Shown here piece after piece: positions 19,944 through 29,465 of a stretch of DNA of 29,956 nt. Where the stretch lies: assembly GCA_949293925.1 (NCBI GenBank), contig CASFFI010000044.1, positions 1 through 29,956 on the forward strand, read 5' to 3'. Source of the stretch: an uncultured Christensenella sp. (GTDB taxonomy: Bacteria; Bacillota; Clostridia; Christensenellales; UBA1242). The notes beneath the pieces were generated by a model. That model ran no database searches and was not told where the DNA came from. It was given only the letters and a program-made list of their open reading frames with translations. Numbering within the stretch: position 1 is the first letter of the stretch; each line of letters begins with the position of its first letter. The translations under genes and the position numbers were made by a program.

Positions 19944-22325
19944 ATGGAATATGATTTTAAAATAATTGAAAACAAATGGAAAAAGTTTTGGCAAGACAAT
20001 AAAACATTTAAAACAGATATTAATGATTTTTCTAAACCTAAATATTATGTACTAGATATGTTTCCATATCCATCAGGTCAAGGGTTACATGTAGGACACG
20101 TTGAAGGCTATACAGCAACAGACGCGGTCGCAAGGTACAAAAGATTAAAAGGATTTAATGTTTTGCACCCTATCGGTTTTGATTCGTTTGGACTTCCTGC
20201 CGAGCAATATGCTGTAAAAACTGGGAATCACCCTGACGGATTTACTGAAAAAAATATAGAAACATTTACTAGGCAATTAAAAGACCTTGGATTTAGTTAT
20301 GATTGGGACAGAGTTATATCTACTTGCAAGCCTGATTTCTATAAGTGGACACAATGGATATTTTTAAAACTTTATAATAGCGGTTATGCAAGGTATGAAG
20401 ACACTTATGTGAATTGGTGTGAAGGTTTAGGTTGTGTGCTTGCCAACGATGAAATTATCAATGGAAGAAGTGAACGCGGAGATTTTCCTGTTGAAAAACG
20501 AATAATGAAACAATTGGTTATTGATATTCCTAAATATGCAGACAAATTGCTTCAAGGTTTAGAAGAAGTTGATTGGCCAGAATCTACCAAACTTATGCAA
20601 AAAAATTGGATAGGCAGAAGTGAAGGTGCTAAAATTAAATTCAAGGTAGCAAACACAGATAAAAGTTTTGAGGTGTTTACTACAAGACCAGATACACTAT
20701 TTGGGGCAACATATTGCGTATTAAGTCCAGAGCATAGTCTTGTAAAAGAGATTATGTCACCTGAATGTGAAAAGTCAGTGCTAAATTACATTTATGAATG
20801 CGCTAAAAAAAGTGAAATGGAACGCACAGAGTTAAATAAAACAAAAACAGGGGAATTTGTTGGTGCTTATGCTATAAATCCTGTTAACGACAAACAAATA
20901 CCTATTTATATTGCTGATTATGTTTTAAGTACTTATGGTACTGGTGCTGTTATGGCTTGTCCAGCACATGATGAGCGAGATTATGAATTTGCTAAAAAAT
21001 ATAATTTACCTATAATACCTGTTTTAAATGGAGATATATCTACTTCAGCTTTTACAGGCGATGCAGAGCATATTAATTCTGAATTTTTAAATGGTTTAAA
21101 TACAATACAGGCAAAAGAAAAAATGATTGAGTTTTTGGAACAAAAACAAATAGGTCAAAAAGTTGTAAATTATAAAATGCGTGAATGGATTTTTGCTAGG
21201 CAGAGATATTGGGGAGAGCCAGTCCCTATCATTCATCTTTCAAACGGTGTAGATGTGCCTTTAAAGGAAGAAGATTTGCCATTAGTTTTGCCAAAGTTAA
21301 AAAATTATAAAGGTGTAAACGGCAGACCTCCACTTGAAAATGCTACTGAATGGTGCAATGTTAAAGTTAATGGTATAGATGGGGTAAGAGAAACTTCAAC
21401 TATGCCAGGCAGCGCGGGGTCATCTTGGTATTATTTGAGATATATCGACCCTAAAAATGATAAAATATTTGCAGATTATAACCTATTAAAACATTGGATG
21501 CCTGTTGATTTGTATGTAGGTGGACCTGAACATGCAGTCGGTCATTTGTTATACTCGAGATTTTGGAATAATTTTTTATACGATGAAGGACTGACTCCTG
21601 TAAAAGAACCTTTCAAAAAACTTGTACATCAGGGTATGATTTTAGGTGAAAATAATGAAAAAATGTCAAAGAGTAAAGGAAATGTTATAAACCCAGATGA
21701 TGTAGTAAAAAAATATGGGGCAGATACTTTAAGACTCTATGAAATGTTTATGGGGCCTATAACAGACACAAAACCTTGGAATACTCAAAACATTGAAGGT
21801 GCTAAAAGGTTTTTGGAAAGATGTTTTAGAATATTAACTTCACAAAAAGTTAAAGATGAAGAAAATCATAATCTTGATAAAATTTATAATCAGGCAGTTA
21901 AAAAAGTAGAAAGTGATTATGAAAATCTTGCGTTTAACACTGCAATTAGCGCCCTTATGATTTTAATGAATGAATTTTCAAAGGTTGATATAATACCTAA
22001 AAAATACGCCAAAGGTTTCGTTTTAATGCTTTCACCTATTGCGCCTTTTATTTCAGAAGAATTATTTGAGTTGTTAGGTGAAAATGCAGGTATTATAAAT
22101 GCAACTTTCCCTAGTTATGATGAAAAGTTGTGCGAAGAAAATGAAATAGAAATTCCTGTTCAAGTAAATGGTAAAGTTCGAGGTAAAATTACTATTCAAA
22201 AAGATGAAGATAAAATTTCAGTAGAAAACAAAGCAAAAAAAGCAGTTGAAAATTATTTGACGGCGGAAATTGTTAAAATAATTTATGTTAATAACAGCAT
22301 TGTCAATATTGTAATAAAAGGTTAA
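19944..22325 (+). CDS. leuS: Leucyl-tRNA synthetase
   Basis: This class I synthetase charges tRNA-Leu. The 793-aa protein (typical length about 800) has the HIGH motif as HVGH (49-52), WCEGLGCVLANDE in the zinc-region neighbourhood, and the CP1 editing domain with FTTRPDTLFGATY. The region before the catalytic loop has WYYLRYIDP, the KMSKS loop is KMSKS at 573-577, and the C-terminal domain is anticodon-binding with PVQVNGKVRGK. The start at ATG 19944 has AAGGAT. It is followed by a strong terminator. Confidence 0.98.
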   Translation: MEYDFKIIENKWKKFWQDNKTFKTDINDFSKPKYYVLDMFPYPSGQGLHVGHVEGYTATDAVARYKRLKGFNVLHPIGFDSFGLPAEQYAVKTGNHPDGFTEKNIETFTRQLKDLGFSYDWDRVISTCKPDFYKWTQWIFLKLYNSGYARYEDTYVNWCEGLGCVLANDEIINGRSERGDFPVEKRIMKQLVIDIPKYADKLLQGLEEVDWPESTKLMQKNWIGRSEGAKIKFKVANTDKSFEVFTTRPDTLFGATYCVLSPEHSLVKEIMSPECEKSVLNYIYECAKKSEMERTELNKTKTGEFVGAYAINPVNDKQIPIYIADYVLSTYGTGAVMACPAHDERDYEFAKKYNLPIIPVLNGDISTSAFTGDAEHINSEFLNGLNTIQAKEKMIEFLEQKQIGQKVVNYKMREWIFARQRYWGEPVPIIHLSNGVDVPLKEEDLPLVLPKLKNYKGVNGRPPLENATEWCNVKVNGIDGVRETSTMPGSAGSSWYYLRYIDPKNDKIFADYNLLKHWMPVDLYVGGPEHAVGHLLYSRFWNNFLYDEGLTPVKEPFKKLVHQGMILGENNEKMSKSKGNVINPDDVVKKYGADTLRLYEMFMGPITDTKPWNTQNIEGAKRFLERCFRILTSQKVKDEENHNLDKIYNQAVKKVESDYENLAFNTAISALMILMNEFSKVDIIPKKYAKGFVLMLSPIAPFISEELFELLGENAGIINATFPSYDEKLCEENEIEIPVQVNGKVRGKITIQKDEDKISVENKAKKAVENYLTAEIVKIIYVNNSIVNIVIKG

Positions 22326-22327
22326 TA

Positions 22328-22353
22328 AAAGTCACATTAATTGTGGCTTTTTT
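22328..22353 (+). terminator. Terminator after leuS
   Basis: AAAGTCACA (22328-22336) pairs with TGTGGCTTT (22342-22350, one G-U) and runs into T6. Confidence 0.8.
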
Positions 22354-22393
22354 CTTGCTTGTAAATTATGAAATATTTTGTTATAATTAATTT

Positions 22394-25300
22394 ATGAATT
22401 TAGATATTGTTAAAGTAAAATCTTTAAAACACACTCTTAAAATTTTTAAATATTTCTTAAAGAATTTAGACGGAGAAACTTTTATAATAGTTCCAGATAA
22501 ATTGTCTTTATTTATGGAACGCTTTCTTTTTGAATCAACTGATATGGAGGCTAGTTTTGATATTCAAGTTATGACTATGAATAGGTTTTGCAAGTCTTTA
22601 TTAAATGATTTGAATGTGGAGTATAAAACAATTTCAAGAATTGGAAGTATTATGTTAACATCAAAATCAATTGATGAAACAAAACCTGAATATTTAAGTC
22701 AGTATTCGAGTTTTTCTTATGCTAGTGAAATTTTTAACACCATTTCACAAATAAAATCTTCAAATATAGAGTATAACTCCTTAACTAATTTGAATTTGTC
22801 TAAAAATCTTTCCAATAAAGTAAAAGATTTATCAAAAATTTACGCTTGTTATGAAAATAAAAAAGCAGGACATATTGATAGCAGTGATATTATTAATTTG
22901 GCCTGTATGAATATGTGTAATGCAAAGCTAATTAATTCTAATTTTATGTTTTTAGGTTTTGATGATTATACAAGTTTAGGTTATACTTTTTTTGAAAATG
23001 TTTTAAGAAATTCAAAAAAAGTTATATCCTTTAATTATTCAAATTATTCAGAACCTAACTCTTCTATTTTTCCTAATGAAGTTATTTTAAAATTAAAATC
23101 TATTTGCGAAAGTTTGGACTGTCCATATAATGAAATATTATCAAATTATGAAGATGATAAATTACATAGTTTTCTTACAGATAATTTATTTGCATACAAA
23201 AATTCATCTTTAAATTTAAATAATTGCCCGATTAGGCTTGTTAATTCATCTGATTCAATAAACGAATTAGAATTTGTTGCAAGGGATATTAGAAGAAAAA
23301 TTTTAAATGGTTACAAATATAAAGACTTTACTATTGCAACTTATGATTTTGACAGTCTGAGATATGAACATATTTTGAGCAAGTATGAAATAAATTATTA
23401 TCTTGATAAAAGTGTTAAATTAAAAGAAATTTCTCTTTACAAATTTTTAATTAGTTTTTTGAAGCTATTTAATGAAAATTTTTCAAATATTGAACTCATA
23501 AATTTTATTTATTTCGAGTTTGTAAATATAGATAATAAACAGAAAATAAATTTAATTAACAAAATTAGAAAATATAATTATAGAGGCAATTTAAATTCTG
23601 ATTTATTTGATGAGGAATCGGCAAAACTTTTAAAAAATTTATTTGATAAATGTAAAATCTTAAAAACTGATACAATTTTAGAGATAAAAAATAAAGTTGT
23701 TTTAATATTTGATTTATTAAATATCGATGAAAAAATTACCAAAATTTCAGAAAAAATAAGCAATTTTAGACTAAAAAAAGCATTTATTCAATCAAAATCA
23801 CAAATTTTTGAAATTTTTTCTCAAATTGAACAGTTTTATGCTGATGCTAATTTGGAAAAGGTAATATCTATTTTAGAAGAATCTGGGGATTTAATTGAAA
23901 TTAATCCTTTGCCATTAACACTTGATGCAGTGCAAATTGTTGATGCTAGTGAGATTTTGTCTATCAATACAAATTTATATATTGTTGGTTGCAATAGTTC
24001 AAATTCGCCTGTTGTTTTGCAAGATTGTGGAATTATTTTAGACAATGAAATTTTAAATATTAATAGCAATAGATTTTCGTTGGGTCCTACTGTTAGACAC
24101 ATAAATAGAATAAATAAATTTAAATTGTTTAATTCAATGTTGACTTTTGATAATTCTTTAACCATAACAATGTCTATAAAAAATCCTTCAGAAAAATCTG
24201 TGTTGGTTAAAGAGTTGGAAGATAGAATTTTAGTAAGTTGTAAAAATTTAAAAATTGATAGAGATAGAGAAATTGACAATCGTAATGAAATATTATCAAA
24301 TAGCGATTTAATAGATTATTCTTTGAAATTTAATGAGCCTTGTAAACTGTTAGATGATTTGACTTGTAACATAAACAATTTAAATAGTTTATCAGTAAAT
24401 GAAATAAATAAAATTGATTTTGTTTCAGCATCTTTTTTGGAATCGTATTTTTCTTGTCCTAGAAAATTCTTTTACGAAAGAATTTTGAAATTAAAACAGC
24501 GTGAAGAATATAATATCGAAAGTAGAGAAATTGGGGATATTATTCATAAACTCGCAAAAGCATATTATCAAGGCAAAGATAAAATAACAGATATAAATAT
24601 ATATGCTACACAAAAAACTTTGCAACTTATTAGTCAAAATTTAAAATTAAAAATTCAAAAAGATGAAAGTATTTTAAAACTTCTTTTAAAAGAATCGCAA
24701 AGATTTTTGAATGCACTTGAGTATATGGACAAATATTCAACTTTTGTTCCTAAATATTTTGAGTACGGGTTTGGCAATTTTGAAAGCAGTGAAAACTTTT
24801 TGGGAGATAAAAGATTATTAGGTTTTGTAGATAGAATTGATATTTGTGATTTTGGCTTTAGAATAATTGATTACAAAACAGGTAGTGTTGATGTTTCATT
24901 GAAAGAACTATATTATGGACTAAAATTGCAATTATTTTTATATGCAGATGCAATTAGAAATATTTTTAACAAAAAAGCATTAGGTAGTTTTTATTTTCCG
25001 ATAAAAAATGAATTTGGTAGTGAAATAAAAAATCCATGCAGATTAGATGGTTATTTTGTGAATGAAGAAAACAACATTAGGGCTATGGATACTAGGTTAA
25101 ATACTAGCGATTATACAAAAAGTGATATAGCAAAAATAAATTTAAAACGTACAGAATTTTCTGCAAGTTTAAACTCGGATAGTCCACTTTCGTCATCTGA
25201 GTTTGATGACCTTATGAAATATGCTAAAGACGTTTCAAAAAAAGCGGTTAGTGAAATATTCTCTGGCTATATTGCACCTAATCCTGTAAATGCAAATAAA

Positions 25301-25417
25301 TTAGTGTGTTCATATTGTCCGTATCTAGAACTTTGCAGAATGAAAAGTTATAATGTTGAATCAAGAAATATTTCTTCAAAACAAATTGACGATTTCAAAG
25401 GGGATAGCAATGAATAA
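22394..25417 (+). CDS. addB: AddB-type helicase-exonuclease subunit with Fe-S nuclease
   Basis: AddAB processes DNA double-strand breaks for recombination, the Bacillota counterpart of RecBCD. The 1007-aa protein is AddB-like. Its Fe-S cluster cysteines are Cys688 (SCPRKFF) and Cys972/Cys975/Cys981 (CSYCPYLELC). Its PD-(D/E)xK nuclease has Asp813 (GFVDRID), Asp826 and Lys828 (IIDYKTG), with LKLQLFLYADAI after it. At the N-terminus, where Bacillus AddB has a Walker A (GRSGSGKT), this protein reads KVKSLKHT, so ATP binding there is lost, as in some relatives. It starts at ATG 22394 with no strong Shine-Dalgarno visible and overlaps addA by 8 bases. Confidence 0.93.
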   Translation: MNLDIVKVKSLKHTLKIFKYFLKNLDGETFIIVPDKLSLFMERFLFESTDMEASFDIQVMTMNRFCKSLLNDLNVEYKTISRIGSIMLTSKSIDETKPEYLSQYSSFSYASEIFNTISQIKSSNIEYNSLTNLNLSKNLSNKVKDLSKIYACYENKKAGHIDSSDIINLACMNMCNAKLINSNFMFLGFDDYTSLGYTFFENVLRNSKKVISFNYSNYSEPNSSIFPNEVILKLKSICESLDCPYNEILSNYEDDKLHSFLTDNLFAYKNSSLNLNNCPIRLVNSSDSINELEFVARDIRRKILNGYKYKDFTIATYDFDSLRYEHILSKYEINYYLDKSVKLKEISLYKFLISFLKLFNENFSNIELINFIYFEFVNIDNKQKINLINKIRKYNYRGNLNSDLFDEESAKLLKNLFDKCKILKTDTILEIKNKVVLIFDLLNIDEKITKISEKISNFRLKKAFIQSKSQIFEIFSQIEQFYADANLEKVISILEESGDLIEINPLPLTLDAVQIVDASEILSINTNLYIVGCNSSNSPVVLQDCGIILDNEILNINSNRFSLGPTVRHINRINKFKLFNSMLTFDNSLTITMSIKNPSEKSVLVKELEDRILVSCKNLKIDRDREIDNRNEILSNSDLIDYSLKFNEPCKLLDDLTCNINNLNSLSVNEINKIDFVSASFLESYFSCPRKFFYERILKLKQREEYNIESREIGDIIHKLAKAYYQGKDKITDINIYATQKTLQLISQNLKLKIQKDESILKLLLKESQRFLNALEYMDKYSTFVPKYFEYGFGNFESSENFLGDKRLLGFVDRIDICDFGFRIIDYKTGSVDVSLKELYYGLKLQLFLYADAIRNIFNKKALGSFYFPIKNEFGSEIKNPCRLDGYFVNEENNIRAMDTRLNTSDYTKSDIAKINLKRTEFSASLNSDSPLSSSEFDDLMKYAKDVSKKAVSEIFSGYIAPNPVNANKLVCSYCPYLELCRMKSYNVESRNISSKQIDDFKGDSNE

Positions 25418-28400
25418 TTACGAAAACTCACAATTAAAAATATTAAATTCCACATCAAAAAACATCTTAGTTTCTGCGTCTGCAGGAAGTGGAAAAACTA
25501 CAATAATGATAGAAAAGATTAAAAGACTTTTAATAGAGAAAAAAGTTGATATAAATTCACTGTTAGTTGTTACATTTACAGTATTAGCAGCAACTGAAAT
25601 GAAGCAAAGATTAATTGATTCCATTAAAAATGAAATTAATAATTCTGATGAATCTGAATATTTGCATAACCTGTTAGAAGAAATTAGTTTGGCATCAATA
25701 GATACAATAGATGGTTTCTGCAGTAAAGTTATAAAAAAATATTTCTATAAATTAAATCTTGAACCGAACATTAACATTATAACAGGTGCAAGTGTTGAGT
25801 ATTTTATATCAAAAGCTATGGATAATGCAATTTTAAAATTTTCAAAAAATTCCGAAGATATAGATACTTTAGTTGATATGTTTCAATCATCTAAAAGGAA
25901 TATGGAAGGATTAAAATCTTTGGTTTATGATACTTATACATATATAATGACGCTAGATAAACCAGATGAATTTTTTAAAAATTCAGAAGATGTTGATACA
26001 AATATAAATATATCAAAAAAAATAATATATAACGATATAAAAAAATGTATAGATTTAACTCATGAAAATTTAAAATTTTCACTTAATATCTCTACAGAAA
26101 TATTGTCTAAAAGAGTTCAAGATATTGTAAACAACCTTGAAATGCTACCTGAAAGATTTGAAGATTTTTTTGAAAATTTTATCAACTTGGATTTATCACT
26201 TCCTCGAATTAAAAAAGATGATGAAGTTGCAGTTCAAGAATTAGAAGAAGTTAAAGAAAATTTAGAAAAAATTAAGAAAAAAATTGAAAATTATAAGAAA
26301 AAAATACCAAATTTATACATTTTAAATAATTTTACTGAAAATTATAAGCTACAATTACACAAATTTATTAGCCTTGTAAAATTGTTTTCAGAAGAATATA
26401 CTAGCTTAAAGAAAAAATACCACTCACTTGATTTTAATGACCTTGAAAGATATATGTTAAAATTGCTTCAAGATGATGATGTTTTAAATGAATTTAAGTC
26501 AACATATAAATACATTTTTGTTGATGAATTTCAAGATGTAAATGATTTGCAATATATGATTATTTCAAAATTAAATTCAAATAATTCTAACACCTTTTAT
26601 GTGGGAGATTTAAAACAAAGTATTTATGGTTTTAGAGGTTCATCGCCTGATATTTTTAAAAGTATTTATGAGGACTACAAATACAACTTAAATGGCGAGA
26701 CTATTGAGATGAATTGTAATTTCAGAACTAGCCCTGCGATACTTGATTTTTGTAATCACATATTCAGTAAACTAATGACTTATTCTTCTTCAGGTATAGA
26801 TTATAAAAGTTCATCAATGTTTGAACCTAAAAGAGATGACTTCCCATTAGATTGTCCTGTAGAAATGATGTTGGTCGATAAGGATATAAAAAAGGAAAAC
26901 AAAATTAATGGTTTTAAAATATATTCAGTAAGAGAACATATTGAAGATGATGATTATGATGCCGATTTATATGAATGTATGTTAGTGCGTAATAAGATAA
27001 AATCTATAATAGGAAAAAACATATATGACGCGAAAACTAAAAAAACTAAAGTTGCAACTTATTCAGACATTGCCATATTAACTCGTGCAGTAAATACTAA
27101 CAAAATTTCAAAGTTAAAAAATATTTTGTCTGACTCAAATATTCCTTTAAAATTAGATTCAGGAATTAAATATTTTGAAAGTGAAGCAATACGAATAATC
27201 TTGGATATTTTAAAAGTGGTTTCTTTTAATTATTCAGATATTGAATTTATTACAAGTATAACTTCTCCACTTGGCAATTTTACAAACGATGAATTAGTTT
27301 CTATTAGGGCATTCGTTCCTAGTGGAAGTATGATTGAAGCAATAAATTTTTACGCTGAAAACAGTAATGACAGTTTAGTTGAAAAAATTAATAAATTTTA
27401 TTGCACTTTAGATGAAATTAGAATTAATGCTAGTTGTATGTCAAATGTTAGTTTGGTTAAAAATATACTTTATGATTTTGGTCTTTACAATTATTTAATT
27501 GCACCCATAAATGGAAAAGAACAGTTGACTCAAATATTCGAATTTTTATCATCAATTTCTAATATTGAAGATAATATGCCACTTCCAGAATTTATTGAAT
27601 GCATTGAAGATAATTTCTTGCGAAACAATAAACAAATAATTTCAGATAGTGAAGACGCTGTTGTAATTCAATCCATTCACGCCAGCAAAGGATTAGAATA
27701 TCCTATAGTAATATTGTTTAGCAGTTCTTCTAATTACAACATTTTATTAGATGTTAAAAAAGAAGTCGTGTTAGATAAAAATTTAGGGATAGGTATTTAT
27801 AATTTTGATTTGGAAAATCGTATCAAATTGGATAGCATTATAAGAATTGCGATAAATCTAAAAAAAGGTGAATCTGGTTTAAGTGAAGAATTAAGACTTT
27901 TGTATGTCGCATTTACTAGGGCAAAGAATAAATTAATAATAACAGGGAATATAAGCAGTTCAGATTTGATTAAAGGTAAATTTAATTCAAATAGCAATTT
28001 GGGTAATATTTTAAGCGTGTTTAAAAATAATTTAAATAAATTTTTAAATGAAAATTTAAAAGAATTTAATTTGTATAATTGTAATGTAAAAATCTACAAC
28101 TTTGAAGATTATAATGCAAATAAAAATAAAAATTTAGAAGAATTTATTGAAATTGGCGAAAAAAATATAAAATATAATGATTTTTATTATAAATTTTCAA
28201 AAAATCACAATATTTATTTGAAAAACAATGTTACCGCTATAAATCAAGAACTATCTCAAGAAGATGTAATAATACCTATTAAACTGGAGAAAACAGAAAT
28301 TGATTTAAATGCAAATTTAAAAGCAAATGAAATAGGGAATTTATATCATAAAGCATTGCAACAATTGGATTTTGAAACTTTTGAAAAATCAAAATTAGAT

Positions 28401-28757
28401 GTTGACAATTTAGTTTTGCAAAAAGCATTTCAGAACTTACAGCCATTATTTGAAAGTGCGATAGAAGTAAAAAAAGAAGCTAAATTTATGATGTATGTAA
28501 AATACAATGAAATATATAAAAATTCAGATATTTTAGATAATGTATTAATACAAGGTGTGGTTGACCTTATGATTATTAAAAAAGATAATGTAATTTTAGT
28601 AGATTATAAATATTCTAAAAAAAGTGATGATGCTTTAAAGAAAACTTATTCAACTCAATTAAATTTATATAAAATGGCTATTGAAAAGTGCTATAAATTA
28701 CCAGTATCTAAAAAATACATATATAGTATATTGTCAGGGTCCTTAATTGAAGTGTAA
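25410..28757 (+). CDS. addA: AddA-type ATP-dependent helicase-nuclease subunit
   Basis: This UvrD-like 3'-5' helicase carries its own C-terminal nuclease. The 1115-aa protein has Walker A ASAGSGKT (23-30), motif Ic-like TASTDT-type ISLASIDTIDGFC, Walker B VDEFQD (Asp372/Glu373), GDLKQSIYGFRGS, NFRTSPAIL, QSIHASKGLEYPIV and YVAFTRAKNKL. The C-terminal nuclease has GNLYHKALQ, Asp1052 (VVDLMI), Asp1065 and Lys1067 (VDYKYS), then TQLNLYKMAI. The frame extends upstream, but ATG 25410 follows AAAGGGGATAGCA and overlaps the addB stop, so I chose it. It is translationally coupled to addB and ends before a terminator at 28930. Confidence 0.96.
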   Translation: MNNYENSQLKILNSTSKNILVSASAGSGKTTIMIEKIKRLLIEKKVDINSLLVVTFTVLAATEMKQRLIDSIKNEINNSDESEYLHNLLEEISLASIDTIDGFCSKVIKKYFYKLNLEPNINIITGASVEYFISKAMDNAILKFSKNSEDIDTLVDMFQSSKRNMEGLKSLVYDTYTYIMTLDKPDEFFKNSEDVDTNINISKKIIYNDIKKCIDLTHENLKFSLNISTEILSKRVQDIVNNLEMLPERFEDFFENFINLDLSLPRIKKDDEVAVQELEEVKENLEKIKKKIENYKKKIPNLYILNNFTENYKLQLHKFISLVKLFSEEYTSLKKKYHSLDFNDLERYMLKLLQDDDVLNEFKSTYKYIFVDEFQDVNDLQYMIISKLNSNNSNTFYVGDLKQSIYGFRGSSPDIFKSIYEDYKYNLNGETIEMNCNFRTSPAILDFCNHIFSKLMTYSSSGIDYKSSSMFEPKRDDFPLDCPVEMMLVDKDIKKENKINGFKIYSVREHIEDDDYDADLYECMLVRNKIKSIIGKNIYDAKTKKTKVATYSDIAILTRAVNTNKISKLKNILSDSNIPLKLDSGIKYFESEAIRIILDILKVVSFNYSDIEFITSITSPLGNFTNDELVSIRAFVPSGSMIEAINFYAENSNDSLVEKINKFYCTLDEIRINASCMSNVSLVKNILYDFGLYNYLIAPINGKEQLTQIFEFLSSISNIEDNMPLPEFIECIEDNFLRNNKQIISDSEDAVVIQSIHASKGLEYPIVILFSSSSNYNILLDVKKEVVLDKNLGIGIYNFDLENRIKLDSIIRIAINLKKGESGLSEELRLLYVAFTRAKNKLIITGNISSSDLIKGKFNSNSNLGNILSVFKNNLNKFLNENLKEFNLYNCNVKIYNFEDYNANKNKNLEEFIEIGEKNIKYNDFYYKFSKNHNIYLKNNVTAINQELSQEDVIIPIKLEKTEIDLNANLKANEIGNLYHKALQQLDFETFEKSKLDVDNLVLQKAFQNLQPLFESAIEVKKEAKFMMYVKYNEIYKNSDILDNVLIQGVVDLMIIKKDNVILVDYKYSKKSDDALKKTYSTQLNLYKMAIEKCYKLPVSKKYIYSILSGSLIEV

Positions 28758-28939
28758 TCCTTTAAAAATTCTATATAATCTTTAAATTTATAATCCCTGA
28801 TTGGCATCGGTTTATGGTTGTCAAAATATAACACTAGCGCTGGCGAAATTGATTTATATTTTTTATAAACGATTGCATCTAGTAAATGATTTTCTTTAAC
28901 TAATTTTTGTGCGTTTTTGTGATAACTATAATAACTCAT
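28691..28939 (-). CDS. Hypothetical protein, convergent with and overlapping addA
   Basis: The 82-aa ORF reads like a real protein (NAQKLVKENHLLDAIVYKKY, then SPALVLYFDNHKPMPIRDYKF and YIEFLKDY) and resembles small conserved proteins of unknown function in Bacillota, by memory of the MPIR pattern only. Its last 67 bases overlap the 3' end of addA. ATG 28939 has no ribosome binding site and lies inside the addA terminator hairpin, with TATAAT directly upstream, so expression is doubtful. It may be a decayed gene or use another start. Confidence 0.45.
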   Translation of the reverse strand: MSYYSYHKNAQKLVKENHLLDAIVYKKYKSISPALVLYFDNHKPMPIRDYKFKDYIEFLKDYTSIKDPDNILYMYFLDTGNL

Positions 28940-28967
28940 ATTATATTGTGAGTTATTTTTTTATTTT
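28930..28967 (+). terminator. Terminator after addA
   Basis: AATAACTCA (28930-28938) pairs with TGAGTTATT (28949-28957) with a 10-base loop, followed by TTTTTATTTTT. Confidence 0.75.
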
Positions 28968-29465
28968 TATATATTTATTCAAATATTTTATTTTTATTTA
29001 TTTTTTATTGGTTTATTTAATGTATTTTATACAAGCCGTTTTATATTTTTTTAATTTAATATTATTTTAGATAATTTTAATAAATTAATTTATTTAAATT
29101 ATTTTATTATTTTTTATTTGATATTTTTAATGTTATTAAAATTTATTATTTTTTTTAATTATTTTTCAATTAATTTTTTAATATTCTAGAATTTATTATT
29201 TTTTTATAGTTTTTTAGTAATTTTTTTATATTTATTGATTTTTTTAATAAATTTTAAATATTTTTTAAATTAATTAATTTAATTTTTATTATATTAATAT
29301 TTAGTAAAAATCCATTCAAATAAAAAGGTTTTTGATAATGTAAAATATTGTAATATGAAAATAATAACAAATTAGTTGTTACGCGTTATTATCTTATGAA
29401 TTATATTAATTTGACATTAATTATTATTTGAAATATAATATAAAAAAATAATACAAAGGGAATGT
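28968..29465. other. Very AT-rich intergenic region
   Basis: There is no gene here. 28968-29330 is almost only A and T with long T runs. Near 29358-29397 alternative hairpins are possible (AACAA/TTGTT inside, ATAATAAC/GTTATTAT outside). The promoter of the next gene follows at 29411-29439. Confidence 0.65.
29411..29439 (+). promoter_or_regulatory. Perfect consensus promoter of the DHH gene
   Basis: TTGACA (29411-29416), 17 bases, TATAAT (29434-29439). Expected transcript start is about 29446, 20 bases before the start codon. Confidence 0.9.

Noticed and set aside
23836..24279. 147-aa minus-strand ORF and other minus ORFs inside addB/addA
   Set aside because: These are shadows of the plus-strand genes, without ribosome sites.
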